A DNA stretch of 23,014 bases from Bdellovibrionales bacterium (GCA_018266335.1 JAFEAR010000211.1:1-23014), one strand, 5' to 3'. Positions 1-8,320 are shown, counted from the first letter of the stretch. Made by a program: numbers and translations. The notes: generated by a model not told the origin, from the letters alone.

Positions 1-17
1 GTCGCCGTGCAGAAGCG

Positions 18-746
18 CTAGATCTCTGGCAAACGAAGTCGCTCGCCCGCAGCCAGCGGCGCCCCCGCCATCAGACGCTCTACGAGCTTGGAGCCTTCAT
101 CGGATTTAAACCATGCGATCAATACGTCTGCAAAATAGTGCCCAAAGGCGGCGTCGGGCTCCTTGTGCCATTGAATGTCATTAGTGGGCAAGCGAGAGGT
201 CAGGCGTCCAGTTTTGGCGCCTCCATCGTTGCTCCATTCGAACACCAACTCCCGGCTCATGGCCACAAGCTTCAGCAAATCACCTTCGGCATTTGTCCAA
301 GTGAAAATAGCGACTTGGTTTTGCCCTACGTAGGCCCGATAGTGCACGGCACCTTCCACAAGCTCCGTGGCTCCCGGACGCTCAGAAAGAGCTGCACTGA
401 GCTGGAGCGTGGCCCCCAGGTACTTGGGCTGCAAAAACTCCTGCAACGCCGACTGAAAAGCCGCCGGGGCACTCACGAAGGCACAGTTCAAGCGATTTAA
501 ATAAGTCCCCTTTATTTCGATCTGCACTGGAAAGTGCCGCTCACGAATTGCGATAGAGATATCTGCGACATCTCCCAACTGAAAAGGTGGAGTTTCGGCA
601 AACGAGAGAGCTACTCCGCCCTGGGAAATATTGCGCACCTGAACTTTATGGGGGCCGACAAAGGCCTCGACCGCCGCCAAAGGCGTAATGTCCGCGCCTA
701 CAAGATCTACGGTGTAGCGGTAATCATCCGACCGTTTTGCAATCAT
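18..746 (-). CDS. PilZ-domain protein (putative c-di-GMP receptor)
   Basis: PilZ domains bind cyclic di-GMP and switch motility, secretion or surface functions; this protein is probably cytoplasmic. With the start chosen here it has 242 residues. An Arg pair at R5 and R10 is followed by the PilZ-type N-x-S-x-x-G motif at residues 39-44 (VRNISQGGV), then by beta-strand-rich sequence to about residue 110. The arginine motif is spaced one residue wider than the usual RxxxR, so nucleotide binding is not assured. The C-terminal 130 residues have no fold I recognise. The frame is open up to 830, but the first codons there overlap a hairpin terminator, so a start at 746 (MIAKRSDD) or 774 (MLSVV) is more likely. 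Neither has a clear Shine-Dalgarno. The gene is separated by that terminator from the small Cys/His gene upstream. Confidence 0.7.
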   Translation of the reverse strand: MIAKRSDDYRYTVDLVGADITPLAAVEAFVGPHKVQVRNISQGGVALSFAETPPFQLGDVADISIAIRERHFPVQIEIKGTYLNRLNCAFVSAPAAFQSALQEFLQPKYLGATLQLSAALSERPGATELVEGAVHYRAYVGQNQVAIFTWTNAEGDLLKLVAMSRELVFEWSNDGGAKTGRLTSRLPTNDIQWHKEPDAAFGHYFADVLIAWFKSDEGSKLVERLMAGAPLAAGERLRLPEI

Positions 747-790
747 GAGAGAACAGATTACCACAGAAAGCATGGCATCAAATAAAACGC

Positions 791-822
791 GGCCAGATCG
801 GGCCGGCAGACCCGATCTGGCC
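791..822 (-). terminator. Hairpin terminator after the small Cys/His gene
   Basis: A perfect 12-bp inverted repeat (GGCCAGATCGGG and CCCGATCTGGCC) flanks an 8-nt loop. On the minus strand it is followed by GCG and then a TTTTATTT stretch, consistent with Rho-independent termination. It lies between the stop of the gene starting at 1137 and the PilZ gene. The interrupted T-run makes its efficiency uncertain. Confidence 0.65.
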
Positions 823-888
823 AAAATCACTCGGGGAAAAATGGGGAACCCCGGGCGAAATTTTTTCTAAATGTATCGAGTCTGGGAC

Positions 889-1137
889 TCAGGCCACTTT
901 GCGGCGCTGAGATTCTTGCCACTGACGAAGCTTGGTTTCGTAGTCGATCGGCTTTTTGCCATCGCCGCGCATCACGCCCGCCATGTACTGTTCGTAGTGT
1001 TCAGCGCAGAAGCCGAACTTGGTAGGAGATTTTTTGCAGTCAGAAACTTTGCAACCCGAAGGAGTTTCTTTAACCGCCTTGGGGGCTTGTTGCTGTTGGT
1101 CTTTCTTTTCGGGAGCCTTTTTTGCATCGTTTGCCAT
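889..1137 (-). CDS. Small conserved-looking Cys/His protein, possible zinc finger
   Basis: This is an 82-residue protein. The ATG at 1137 is preceded by AAGGAG at 7-nt spacing, which decides the start even though the frame is open to 1257. The first 27 residues are Lys/Gln/Ala-rich and look disordered. The rest is a compact block with C29-x4-C34-x9-C44-x2-H47, a plausible single zinc site, followed by an aromatic and charged helix (EHYEQYMAGVMRGDGKKP). I cannot assign a function. The pattern C-x4-C...C-x2-H followed by Tyr-rich sequence suggests a small regulatory or RNA-associated zinc protein, but this is inference. It is divergent from prkA across about 190 bp and ends in the terminator at 791-822. 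A sigma-28-like element at 1271-1297 may drive it. Confidence 0.75.
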   Translation of the reverse strand: MANDAKKAPEKKDQQQQAPKAVKETPSGCKVSDCKKSPTKFGFCAEHYEQYMAGVMRGDGKKPIDYETKLRQWQESQRRKVA

Positions 1138-1270
1138 GAGATTCTCCTTTTCGCCCCTTCGGGCTTTCAGCACCGCATTAACTGCGCCGCACAATAAACC
1201 TATCGACACAATGCACGAGAACTTTAGGACGACGCGCAAATAATTTACGCCCCGCACAAGAGGCCAAATT

Positions 1271-1297
1271 TCATCGGTATTTTGACGCCAGCCAAGC
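1271..1297 (-). promoter_or_regulatory. Weak sigma-28-like element shared with the 21038-21064 site
   Basis: On the minus strand this reads an ACCGATGA -10-like box preceded by the 11-nt spacer GGCGTCAAAAT. The spacer matches 10 of 11 bases of the FliA-like promoter at 21038-21064, and the -10 matches 6 of 8. The -35 half (GCTTGGCT) does not resemble TAAAGTTT. It is therefore either a weak promoter or another protein's site. It lies between the divergent genes starting at 1137 and 1325. Confidence 0.35.
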
Positions 1298-1309
1298 GCC
1301 CCCCGGACA

Positions 1310-1324
1310 TGTCATAATGAAGCT
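1310..1324 (+). promoter_or_regulatory. Putative extended -10 for a leaderless prkA mRNA
   Basis: The sequence TGT-CATAAT lies exactly 6 nt before the prkA ATG, which would place the transcription start on or next to the A of ATG. No Shine-Dalgarno is present in this interval. The same arrangement precedes the serpin and thrS genes. Confidence 0.4.
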
Positions 1325-3421
1325 ATGGCGGAATCTCTCAATATCAAATCTTTCGTTGCGGACCACCTGAACCAAGATGCCTACAAGAAGGCAAATTGGG
1401 TTGGCAGTTTTCAGGACTACATCAACATCGTCTGCGAAACGCCCGAGGTCACGCGCAACGCTTTTCAGCGCATGTACGACATGATTCTCTCGTACGGCAC
1501 CACGGAAGCCATCGACTTCAAGAAGAAGGTCATTCACTACAACTTCTTCGACGATCCTATCGAGAACGGGCACGACGCCGTCTTCGGTCTGGAAATTCCG
1601 CTCATGAAACTTGTCGACGTGCTCAAGAGCGCCGCCAAGGGTTATGGCACGCAAAACCGCCTTATTCTTTTGCACGGTCCCGTGGGCTCCTCCAAATCCA
1701 CCATCGCCCGCATGATCAAGAAGGGCTTGGAGCATTACACCAAGACCGACGCCGGACGCCTCTACACTTTCTCGTGGGCGAACCTGGGCGGCAAAGATAT
1801 TCCCGTGTTCCGCCACATGAAAGAACTGGGGATGGACGAAATTCCCGACCCCATGAACGAAGAGCCACTCAAGCTGATTCCCGAAGATTTGCGCGCCAAG
1901 TTCATTGACCAAATCTCGCGCGGCAAGAAGAGCGAATTCAAAGTACAAATCAAAGGCGATCTGAACCCCGCCTCGCGCTACATCTTTACCGAACTCATGA
2001 AGTTCTACGACGGCGACTGGTCCAAAGTGATGGAACACGTGCGCGTGCGGCGCTTGATCTTCTCGGAAAAAGACCGCGTGGGCATCGGCACCTTCCAACC
2101 CAAAGACGAAAAGAACCAGGACGCCACGGAACTCACGGGCGATATTAACTACCGCAAGATTGCCATCCTGGGCTCGGATTCCGATCCGCGCGCCTTTAAC
2201 TTCGACGGCGAGTTCAACATCGCCAACCGCGGCGTGGTGGAGTTCGTTGAGATTTTAAAACTCGACGTCGCCTTCCTGTACGATTTGTTGGGCGCCAGCC
2301 AGGAACACAAAATCAAACCCAAGAAGTTTGCGCAGACCGATATCGACGAAGTGATCATCGGTCACACCAACGAACCCGAGTACAAAAAGCTCCAGAACAA
2401 CGAGTTCATGGAAGCTCTGCGCGACCGGACCATCAAGATTGATATTCCGTACATCACCAAGCTCAAGCAGGAGACGAAGATCTATAAAAAATTCTTCTCC
2501 CGCGAGCGCGTGCGCGGCGTGCACATTGCCCCCCACACTCTCGAGATGGCCGCCATGTGGGCCGTTCTCACTCGTTTGGAGCAACCCAAGAAAGGCAACC
2601 TTTCGACCATTCAGAAGCTCAAGCTGTACGATGGTAAAACGCTGCCCGGATTTACCGAGGACAACGTGAAGGAACTCCGCAAGGAGACCGTGCGCGAAGG
2701 CATGGATGGCATTAGCCCGCGCTACATTCAGGACAAGATCTCCAACGCCATCGTGCACGACGGCGAAACCGTGGGCTGCCTGAACCCCTTCATGGTCCTG
2801 AACGAGCTCGAGAGCGGCCTTAAAAACCATTCCCTCATCAACAACGAAGAGAAGAAAAAATACTACCGCGAGATGCTCGCCGTAGTGAAGCAAGAGTACG
2901 AAGACCTCGTGAAGAACGAAGTGCAGCGCGCGATCTCGGCCGACGAAGAAGCCATCGCCAAACTCTGCGCCAACTACATCGACAACGTGAAGGCCTACAC
3001 GCAAAAAGAAAAAGTGCGCAACCGCTACACGGGCCAGTACGAGGAACCCGATGAGCGCCTCATGCGCTCGCTCGAGGAAAAAATCGAAATCTCCGACACA
3101 CGCAAGGACGACTTCCGCCGTGAAATCATGAACTACATCGGCGCCCTGGCCGTCGAAGGCAAAACCTTCGACTACCGCACGAACGAACGCCTCCACAAGG
3201 CGCTCGAGCTGAAGCTCTTTGAAGACCAAAAGGACTTCATCAAGCTCACCACCCTGGTGTCGAACGTGATGGACAAAGCCACGCAGGAGAAGATCGACAT
3301 CGTTAAAGCCCGACTCATCAAGAACTTCGGTTACGATGAGGTCTCGGCTACGGATGTGCTCCAGTACGTGGCCTCCATTTTTGCCCGCGGTGATAGCAAG
3401 CAGGGGAAAGATAAAGGCTAA
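1325..3421 (+). CDS. prkA: PrkA family AAA+ serine protein kinase
   Basis: PrkA/YeaG proteins are cytoplasmic AAA+ ATPases linked to stress and nutrient signalling. They were first described as Ser/Thr kinases, and an ATP-dependent protease activity has been reported for a Bacillus member. The 698-residue protein opens with the family-typical W-x-G-T/S-F-x-D-Y region (W25) and F-Q-R-M-Y-D-M-I near residue 50. It carries a Walker A motif, GPVGSSKST, at residues 118-126. The AAA domain covers roughly residues 20-400, and the charged C-terminal PrkA domain follows. At 698 residues it is somewhat longer than the 630-645 of E. coli or Bacillus members. The usual partners (YeaH/DUF444 and SpoVR) are not adjacent; instead a membrane phosphotransferase gene follows after 2 nt. 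There is no Shine-Dalgarno at this ATG. Confidence 0.95.
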   Translation: MAESLNIKSFVADHLNQDAYKKANWVGSFQDYINIVCETPEVTRNAFQRMYDMILSYGTTEAIDFKKKVIHYNFFDDPIENGHDAVFGLEIPLMKLVDVLKSAAKGYGTQNRLILLHGPVGSSKSTIARMIKKGLEHYTKTDAGRLYTFSWANLGGKDIPVFRHMKELGMDEIPDPMNEEPLKLIPEDLRAKFIDQISRGKKSEFKVQIKGDLNPASRYIFTELMKFYDGDWSKVMEHVRVRRLIFSEKDRVGIGTFQPKDEKNQDATELTGDINYRKIAILGSDSDPRAFNFDGEFNIANRGVVEFVEILKLDVAFLYDLLGASQEHKIKPKKFAQTDIDEVIIGHTNEPEYKKLQNNEFMEALRDRTIKIDIPYITKLKQETKIYKKFFSRERVRGVHIAPHTLEMAAMWAVLTRLEQPKKGNLSTIQKLKLYDGKTLPGFTEDNVKELRKETVREGMDGISPRYIQDKISNAIVHDGETVGCLNPFMVLNELESGLKNHSLINNEEKKKYYREMLAVVKQEYEDLVKNEVQRAISADEEAIAKLCANYIDNVKAYTQKEKVRNRYTGQYEEPDERLMRSLEEKIEISDTRKDDFRREIMNYIGALAVEGKTFDYRTNERLHKALELKLFEDQKDFIKLTTLVSNVMDKATQEKIDIVKARLIKNFGYDEVSATDVLQYVASIFARGDSKQGKDKG

Positions 3422-3423
3422 AT

Positions 3424-5310
3424 TTGTTCCTCCGCACGCTCCGCCGCCTAGGCTGGTTGCTCGCCGTGTTCAGCGGCGAGCGCTTTATTTTCTGGCTCTA
3501 CGATCACCGTGTGTTTCAGGAGTATTCGGCTGCCGAGCAGCTGTGGGCCTTTGTGCACGGCCTGCGTTTTGACCTATCGCTTTTGCTCCTCGTGAATGGC
3601 CCCCTGATTTTGCTTTCCCTGCTACCGGCGGCCTTCGTAATCCGGGCCGAGTACCAACGCGGCCTGAAATGGCTCTACCTGGGAGTGAATAGCCCCCTCC
3701 TTCTGCTGAACCTCGTGGATGCGGAGTATTTTGCGATTGCGGGCCGCCGTCTAGCCCTCGGCACCATGTCTCTGGGCACCGACGTTGGCGATCACCTAGG
3801 CGAATTAGCGCGCTTTTACTGGTGGATGGTGCTGCTAACCGGACTCATTGTGTGGGGACTCGCCAAGCTTTGGCAGCGCGATTTACAGATTCACCCGGCG
3901 ACGACGCCCCCCCAACGATTCGCCGGAACAGCCCTCTTGGCGCTGGCGCTCTTTGCCATTGTTCTAGGCGATCGCGGCGGCGTACAGGCGAAGGTACTGC
4001 ATCCCTCGCACGCCTTTGCCGCGCATCCCGGCCCGCTCGCCGTGCTCGCACTCAACTCTCCCTTTAACTTGATTCATTTGCGCGGCTCCGTGCACACCGA
4101 AGACCACCATTACTTCTCGAATCCCAGCGACGTAGAAAAACACCTGGAACGCTCTCACTATCAAATTGGCAGCTACACTCACGCCCACCCCAAGGACAAC
4201 GTTGTCATTGTGATTTTAGAAAGTTTTGGTGCCGAATACATGGGCCTCGGCAACCCGTACCGTGGCTACACACCCTTCCTAGATTCGCTGGGCCGCGAAG
4301 GTGTGTTCTTTTCGGATGCCTACGCCAATGGGCGAGCATCGATCGAAGCCTTGCCGTCCATCCTGGCGGGCCTCCCCTCGGTGCACGCGCAAAACTTTAT
4401 CGGCTCGCTCTACCAATCGGTGCCGCTCAAGGGCCTGGGACAGCTAGTAAGGCCCAGCGGTCACCACACCGCCTTTTTTCACGGAGCGAGCAATGGGTCG
4501 ATGTTCTTCGATGCTTTCACGAACCTCGCCGGCATTGAGCACTACTTTGGGCGCAACGAGTATAACAACGAAAAAGATTTCGACGGCGCCTGGGGCATTG
4601 GCGACCACAACTTTTTACCGTGGATCGCGCGGCAGCTCGATGCTTTTCCCCAGCCCTTTGCGGTTAGTTTCTTTACGCTAAGTTCGCATCATCCCTACAC
4701 CGTACCACCCGCGTTTAAGGGTCGCTTTCCGAAGGGCGATTTGGAATTGCACGAGAGCCTGGGCTACGCGGACGAATCCCTGCGCATGTTCTTTGCTCAG
4801 GCCGCTAAAAGCCCTTGGTACAAAGACACGCTCTTTATTTTAACCGCCGACCACACGCAGAAAAACTCCGTGCCCGCATACAACAACAACTTAGGGCATT
4901 TCCGAGTTCCGATTATTTTCTTTCACCCCTCACGCAACGCCGAGCTGAAACACGATTTGCATGCAGACCGAGTCACTCAGCAAGCCGACATTCTACCGAG
5001 CGTGGTGGACTACCTAGGCATTCGCGACCGCGGCCTGCTGCTGCCCTATGGCCACTCCGTCTTCGACAATACCAACACCGGCATGGCCTTCTTTAGGCTC
5101 TTCAGTGATTTTTATTTGGTCGAGAAAGACTACTACTTAACTCTCCCACTGGGCAGCAAATCCTCGCTCTACGCGAAAAGCGACCTTAAACGCATCCATG
5201 ATTTGAGCACCCAGGAGCCCCAGATCGCGCTGCGCATGGACGAACGAATCAAAGCTCTACTGCAGCATTTCAACGATGGCTTAAACTCGGGGCATTTGTA
5301 CGAGCGCTGA
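3424..5310 (+). CDS. LTA synthase family protein (sulfatase/alkaline phosphatase superfamily)
   Basis: Members of this family are inner-membrane enzymes with an extracytoplasmic sulfatase-fold domain. They transfer phosphoglycerol or similar head groups from lipids to envelope glycans. The 628-residue protein has about five membrane segments (roughly residues 9-26, 46-72, 82-100, 131-150 and 166-183). The sulfatase domain follows from about 258: E266-S267 in VVIVILESFG (metal ligand), a candidate catalytic nucleophile S306 in GRASIEALPSILAGLP, H423 in SSHHPY, and D476-H477 in LTADHTQ. The start is TTG, 2 nt after the prkA stop. No ATG occurs until residue 114, which would delete the membrane region, so TTG is well supported. 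It is probably co-transcribed and translationally coupled with prkA. In a Gram-negative cell the acceptor is unlikely to be lipoteichoic acid; periplasmic glucans or LPS are possible. Confidence 0.9.
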   Translation: MFLRTLRRLGWLLAVFSGERFIFWLYDHRVFQEYSAAEQLWAFVHGLRFDLSLLLLVNGPLILLSLLPAAFVIRAEYQRGLKWLYLGVNSPLLLLNLVDAEYFAIAGRRLALGTMSLGTDVGDHLGELARFYWWMVLLTGLIVWGLAKLWQRDLQIHPATTPPQRFAGTALLALALFAIVLGDRGGVQAKVLHPSHAFAAHPGPLAVLALNSPFNLIHLRGSVHTEDHHYFSNPSDVEKHLERSHYQIGSYTHAHPKDNVVIVILESFGAEYMGLGNPYRGYTPFLDSLGREGVFFSDAYANGRASIEALPSILAGLPSVHAQNFIGSLYQSVPLKGLGQLVRPSGHHTAFFHGASNGSMFFDAFTNLAGIEHYFGRNEYNNEKDFDGAWGIGDHNFLPWIARQLDAFPQPFAVSFFTLSSHHPYTVPPAFKGRFPKGDLELHESLGYADESLRMFFAQAAKSPWYKDTLFILTADHTQKNSVPAYNNNLGHFRVPIIFFHPSRNAELKHDLHADRVTQQADILPSVVDYLGIRDRGLLLPYGHSVFDNTNTGMAFFRLFSDFYLVEKDYYLTLPLGSKSSLYAKSDLKRIHDLSTQEPQIALRMDERIKALLQHFNDGLNSGHLYER

Positions 5311-5427
5311 AGTAGCATCGCTGTGCATTTGTCTCTAAAACGTGACCCTTGCGCATTCATTTTGGAGGTCAAATCACCTCATGGTCGGCGCATAGCGAAC
5401 AGCGTAGCCAAAATACCGAGCGTTGGA

Positions 5428-5456
5428 ACTCAAACCCAGCGTCGGGGTTTTCGAGT
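5428..5456. other. Imperfect hairpin between convergent genes
   Basis: In the 150-bp gap between the convergent LTA-synthase-like and serpin genes, ACTCAAACCC can pair with GGGTTT and GAGT around a 7-nt loop, with a 2-nt bulge. There is no T-run on either side, so it is at best a weak or Rho-assisted terminator. Nothing else recognisable lies in 5311-5460. Confidence 0.3.
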
Positions 5457-5460
5457 CGCC

Positions 5461-6558
5461 TTAAGGCTTAGCCAAACGACCCACCATCAGGACGGCGCCC
5501 GTCGAGGGCTGGCGCACGATGACGGCGAAGGGCCGGTCCAAGCGGAGTGTGGCGGGTGCCTCGGCGGCCGCCACCGGTGCGCCGCTTGATTTGTCATCGA
5601 GCACCAGACAGGTGCGGTGGCGAAGCGTGGACAGGTGAAACTCTTTCGTACCCGTCATGGGTGAGTAGTCCGCCCCCTTGGCGAAGGCCTGTTTAATGCC
5701 CAACGTGCGCAGCAGCGGAATTACATCTCGCCCATAGTTCAGTGTGACTTTGGGCATTTCTAAAATGACGTAGTTTTTGGTGGCCGCCGTGATGTCTGCC
5801 CGGAGTTTTTCAAGCGTCCAAGATTTTTCAAATTTCGTTAAGCCCTTTTCATCCTTCGGCAGCAGAAACAAGACGGACAAATCTGCCCCCGTCAGCGGCA
5901 CCTCTACTCCCGAGCCTTCGTCGTTGCTCCAGTGCGCAAACGACCCCTTGAGGCTCACAAAATTTGCCGGAGCACTTTTGCCCGGTGCCGATTTAAAGGC
6001 GCCTTTCACGGCCGGAGCGCCCACGGCATTCCAAACCGGACGCACGCACGCCACCGCTGCGCTGAGCATTTCTTCCATGGACGTTTCTTCGATGATTTGC
6101 GGCACGCGCTTGTGTGTTTGCTCGATTGCCCAGGTGTTCAAAGCCTTCGTGGAACTTTCGGTTTCGCCAATGAGATCCATTTGGTCGAATTGCGCCGAAG
6201 GAATTTCTTTGGCCGCCTTCGCGAACGTTTTGCTGAGCGTGTAATCTTTTTGCAGCCAAGTGTGCACGGCCAAATCAAAGTCAACGGGAGGGGTGACGCC
6301 CGCACTGAAAGGCGTCTTTAGAAAGGCCCCTGCCCCACCGAGCAAATTTTGAATTTCTTTTTGAGTACCGCCGCGAGTGCCAGCCTCTAACTGTAAGAGC
6401 ACCAAGCCCAGCGCTTGGGGCGATACGAGCACATTACCACCATCGTTCGCCAGCGCCCGCTGACCGAGCTTCAGGGCGTAGGGATTGTAGGCATCGGTCG
6501 TTTGCGCGCCCGCAATGGAAGCCACCAGCAGACCGGACAGAATGATTTTTTTGCTCAT
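5461..6558 (-). CDS. Secreted serpin-family protein with short reactive loop
   Basis: Serpins are protease inhibitors that trap serine or cysteine proteases through a mobile reactive-centre loop. The 365-residue protein has an N-terminal signal peptide (MSKKIILSGLLVASIAGAQT). Serpin signatures follow: NVLVSPQALGLVLLQLEAGTRG (42-63, written here in part), LNTWAIEQTHKRVPQII (140-156), LRTLGIKQAFAKGADYSPMTG (283-303), and the C-terminal DRPFAVIVRQPSTGAVLMVGRL (341-362). The hinge and loop region (about 321-340) reads DDKSSGAPVAAAEAPATLRL. It keeps an Ala-rich hinge but is about eight residues shorter than a typical inhibitory loop. The start lacks a Shine-Dalgarno but has TGC-CATAAT 6 nt before the ATG. 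Export would place it in the periplasm or outside the cell. Whether it is inhibitory is unknown. Confidence 0.88.
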   Translation of the reverse strand: MSKKIILSGLLVASIAGAQTTDAYNPYALKLGQRALANDGGNVLVSPQALGLVLLQLEAGTRGGTQKEIQNLLGGAGAFLKTPFSAGVTPPVDFDLAVHTWLQKDYTLSKTFAKAAKEIPSAQFDQMDLIGETESSTKALNTWAIEQTHKRVPQIIEETSMEEMLSAAVACVRPVWNAVGAPAVKGAFKSAPGKSAPANFVSLKGSFAHWSNDEGSGVEVPLTGADLSVLFLLPKDEKGLTKFEKSWTLEKLRADITAATKNYVILEMPKVTLNYGRDVIPLLRTLGIKQAFAKGADYSPMTGTKEFHLSTLRHRTCLVLDDKSSGAPVAAAEAPATLRLDRPFAVIVRQPSTGAVLMVGRLAKP

Positions 6559-6573
6559 GCCACGATTATGGCA
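6559..6573 (-). promoter_or_regulatory. Putative extended -10 for a leaderless serpin mRNA
   Basis: On the minus strand TGC-CATAAT is followed by CGTGGC and then the ATG. The -10-like box thus ends 6 nt before the start codon, and there is no Shine-Dalgarno. It sits about 12 nt downstream of the T-run that ends the preceding operon, so termination and initiation are tightly packed. Confidence 0.45.
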
Positions 6574-6584
6574 GAGTTTAGGTC

Positions 6585-6626
6585 AAAAAAAAGCTCGGCC
6601 TCCGCTCCGAAGAGCGAAGGCCGAGC
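6585..6626 (-). terminator. Strong Rho-independent terminator of the omp gene
   Basis: On the minus strand GCTCGGCCT pairs with AGGCCGAGC. The inner CGCTC/GAGCG stem is closed by a UUCG tetraloop and followed by eight T residues. This is a textbook intrinsic terminator, 30 nt after the outer-membrane gene stop, and closes the operon that begins upstream of it. Confidence 0.93.
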
Positions 6627-6655
6627 CGCACGGACTAGTCCGTAAACGTTACTAC

Positions 6656-7165
6656 TTAGAAGTGGTAACGGCCAACGACGAGCAAGTTCACAATGCTCGT
6701 TTTATCGGGGCTCGTGTTAGCGAACTCATATTTCGCCTTAGCGCCGATGGTGAACGACGAAGCCACTTCGTAGTCGTAACCAGCTTGCACGCCGAAGTAC
6801 ATGTTGTTGTCAGTCTGGTCAGCTAGACCCGTCACGCTCGCAATCGAGTGCGCAATGCCCAGGTTCACACCTACGTAAATGGCAGGATCCACGTAGTAGT
6901 TACCTTCCAAACCGTACATCATGAATTTGGAGTCAACGCCGCTGGTCGTCTTCGAAAAACCGTAATCAAACGTAGCCGCAATCGCGATTTCCGGAGCGAC
7001 CATGTAACCAGCTTCTGCACCCAGCGTGAAGCGGGGGCCGTAGCTGTTATTACCCAAGCCAACGCCGAGGGGCACGCCTACGTAACCCATGCCGCCGCTC
7101 GCTGCTTGCGCCGTACCGGCCACAGCCGCCATTCCAAGAACAGTTCCCAAAATAAAGTTTTTCAC
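6656..7165 (-). CDS. Small outer-membrane beta-barrel protein
   Basis: This is a 169-residue protein with a signal peptide (MKNFILGTVLGMAAVAGTAQA). Alternating aromatic/hydrophobic and polar strands follow (for example GPRFTLGAEAGYMV, YGLEGNYYVDPAIYVGVN, YFGVQAGYDYEV), and the terminal residue is Phe (VVGRYHF). These are the marks of an 8-stranded outer-membrane barrel inserted by the BAM complex, broadly OmpA/OmpW-like. The start is decided by AAGGAG 8 nt before GTG at 7165. A TTG two codons upstream would lie only 2 nt from the Shine-Dalgarno. It begins 25 bp after the chromate transporter stop and is followed by a strong terminator, so it is the last gene of the operon. Function beyond membrane structure or small-solute passage cannot be inferred. 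Confidence 0.87.
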   Translation of the reverse strand: MKNFILGTVLGMAAVAGTAQAASGGMGYVGVPLGVGLGNNSYGPRFTLGAEAGYMVAPEIAIAATFDYGFSKTTSGVDSKFMMYGLEGNYYVDPAIYVGVNLGIAHSIASVTGLADQTDNNMYFGVQAGYDYEVASSFTIGAKAKYEFANTSPDKTSIVNLLVVGRYHF

Positions 7166-7190
7166 TATCAATTCTCCTTGTTATTTCAGC

Positions 7191-8309
7191 TCACCCTACG
7201 AAAGGAATTGCCCAGCTGAGTGCGCCAAGGAGCGCAGCAATTCCAAAAACCTTCACCACGCTCCACCGCCGGAAACAAAGCACCGTACAGAGCAAGAGCA
7301 TCGCAAAAGCGATCGGGCCCCACTTTACGCCTCGACCTAGAGCAAGTAAACCTACCGCAATTGTAGCCGCGACGGCAGGCAGCAATCCCATCATAGCTCC
7401 CTCTACCCAAGGACGGCCTAGCACACGTTTAAGCAGGGGACTTAGAGCCAGCATAAGCACAAAGGGAGCCGCAAAAATCCCGGCGGTAGCCGCTAGCGCA
7501 CCGCCCAATCCAGCAATGCGATGGCCCATGTAAGTAGATGCAATGACCACGGGGCCGGGAGTCAAATTTCCCCAAGCTACTGCATCCAAAAAATCTTGGG
7601 TCGACAGCCAAGCATGCTCTTCCACCAGCACCCGCTGCAAATGCGGCAGCACCATGTAACCAGTTCCAAAGACCGTCACTCCCGCCGTAAAGAAAACCCA
7701 GAAAAGCGAGAGCGGATCCACACGCAACGAAGAACGCGAGGCCAACCAACTCAGCAGCAACGCACCACTAACACCAGAGGCCAGAAGAATAACCAACTCC
7801 GGCAAATGCAAAAACGCCAAGGCCGCCGCACTCAATCCAAAAAGAGTGGCAATAGCGGGCCGCGCCTTGCCGGCGTACGGACGCTTGGCCGCTTCGCTAA
7901 AAAGTTTCCAGCAAGTGTAAAAAACCACGGCGAGCACCGCAATCTGCACTCCCTCCATTATGGAACGAAAGAGCGGAGCCTCCACAATTCCGGGCGGCAA
8001 GCGATCATGCAGCACCGAAATTCCCAGGAGTGCGAGAAAGGATGGAAAAATAAAGCACAATCCCGAAACCAGACCGCCCGGGATTCCCGCAATTTCTTGC
8101 CCCAAAAAAATAGCGAGCAGAGTAGAAACCGGACCCGGCAAAAGCTTCACCACCCCAAGTCCTTCGAGATAGCGCGCATCGGAAACTAATTTTTTATGGT
8201 GCACGAGCTCGTCGCGCATGAAGGACATCGTGGCCAGGGGGCCACCAAAACCAAAGGTTCCAACCTTCAGTTGGGAGCGGGCAATCTCGACTAGCTTACC
8301 CGCTCTCAT
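7191..8309 (-). CDS. chrA: ChrA-family chromate/anion transporter
   Basis: CHR-family proteins are inner-membrane exporters or antiporters of chromate and related oxyanions. The 372-residue protein is the two-domain (long-chain) type with about ten membrane segments. Domain one carries FGFGGP (19-24) and LPGPVST (57-63). Domain two repeats these as FGTGYMVLP (214-222) and TPGPVVIAS (250-258). The link between the domains (about 138-150) is Lys/Arg-rich and cytoplasmic. It starts 11 bp after the inositol-phosphate synthase stop, with only a weak GAGCGAG as ribosome-binding site, which suggests translational coupling. No chromate regulator is adjacent, so the physiological substrate may be another anion such as sulfate. 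Confidence 0.93.
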   Translation of the reverse strand: MRAGKLVEIARSQLKVGTFGFGGPLATMSFMRDELVHHKKLVSDARYLEGLGVVKLLPGPVSTLLAIFLGQEIAGIPGGLVSGLCFIFPSFLALLGISVLHDRLPPGIVEAPLFRSIMEGVQIAVLAVVFYTCWKLFSEAAKRPYAGKARPAIATLFGLSAAALAFLHLPELVILLASGVSGALLLSWLASRSSLRVDPLSLFWVFFTAGVTVFGTGYMVLPHLQRVLVEEHAWLSTQDFLDAVAWGNLTPGPVVIASTYMGHRIAGLGGALAATAGIFAAPFVLMLALSPLLKRVLGRPWVEGAMMGLLPAVAATIAVGLLALGRGVKWGPIAFAMLLLCTVLCFRRWSVVKVFGIAALLGALSWAIPFVG

Positions 8310-8320
8310 TTTAACTCGCT

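Noticed and set aside
18..830. Longer PilZ protein starting at 830
   Set aside because: The extra N-terminus is encoded by the terminator hairpin of the preceding gene and shows no homology-like features.
1282..1318. TTGACG plus CATAAT as a standard sigma-70 promoter for prkA
   Set aside because: The spacing is 25 bp, far from the 16-18 bp required. The CATAAT fits better as an extended -10 without -35.
2255..3229. 324-residue minus-strand open frame
   Set aside because: It is antisense to prkA, with low-complexity Val/Phe/His-rich translation and no ribosome-binding site; a shadow of the strong codon bias.
5366..5395. GGAGG followed by a tiny ATG frame in the convergent gap
   Set aside because: The frame is only four codons long and the context is non-coding; not a gene.
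6631..6642. Perfect palindrome CGGACTAGTCCG next to the omp stop codon
   Set aside because: It is short, has no loop and no T-run, and adjoins a full terminator; probably chance or a minor structure.
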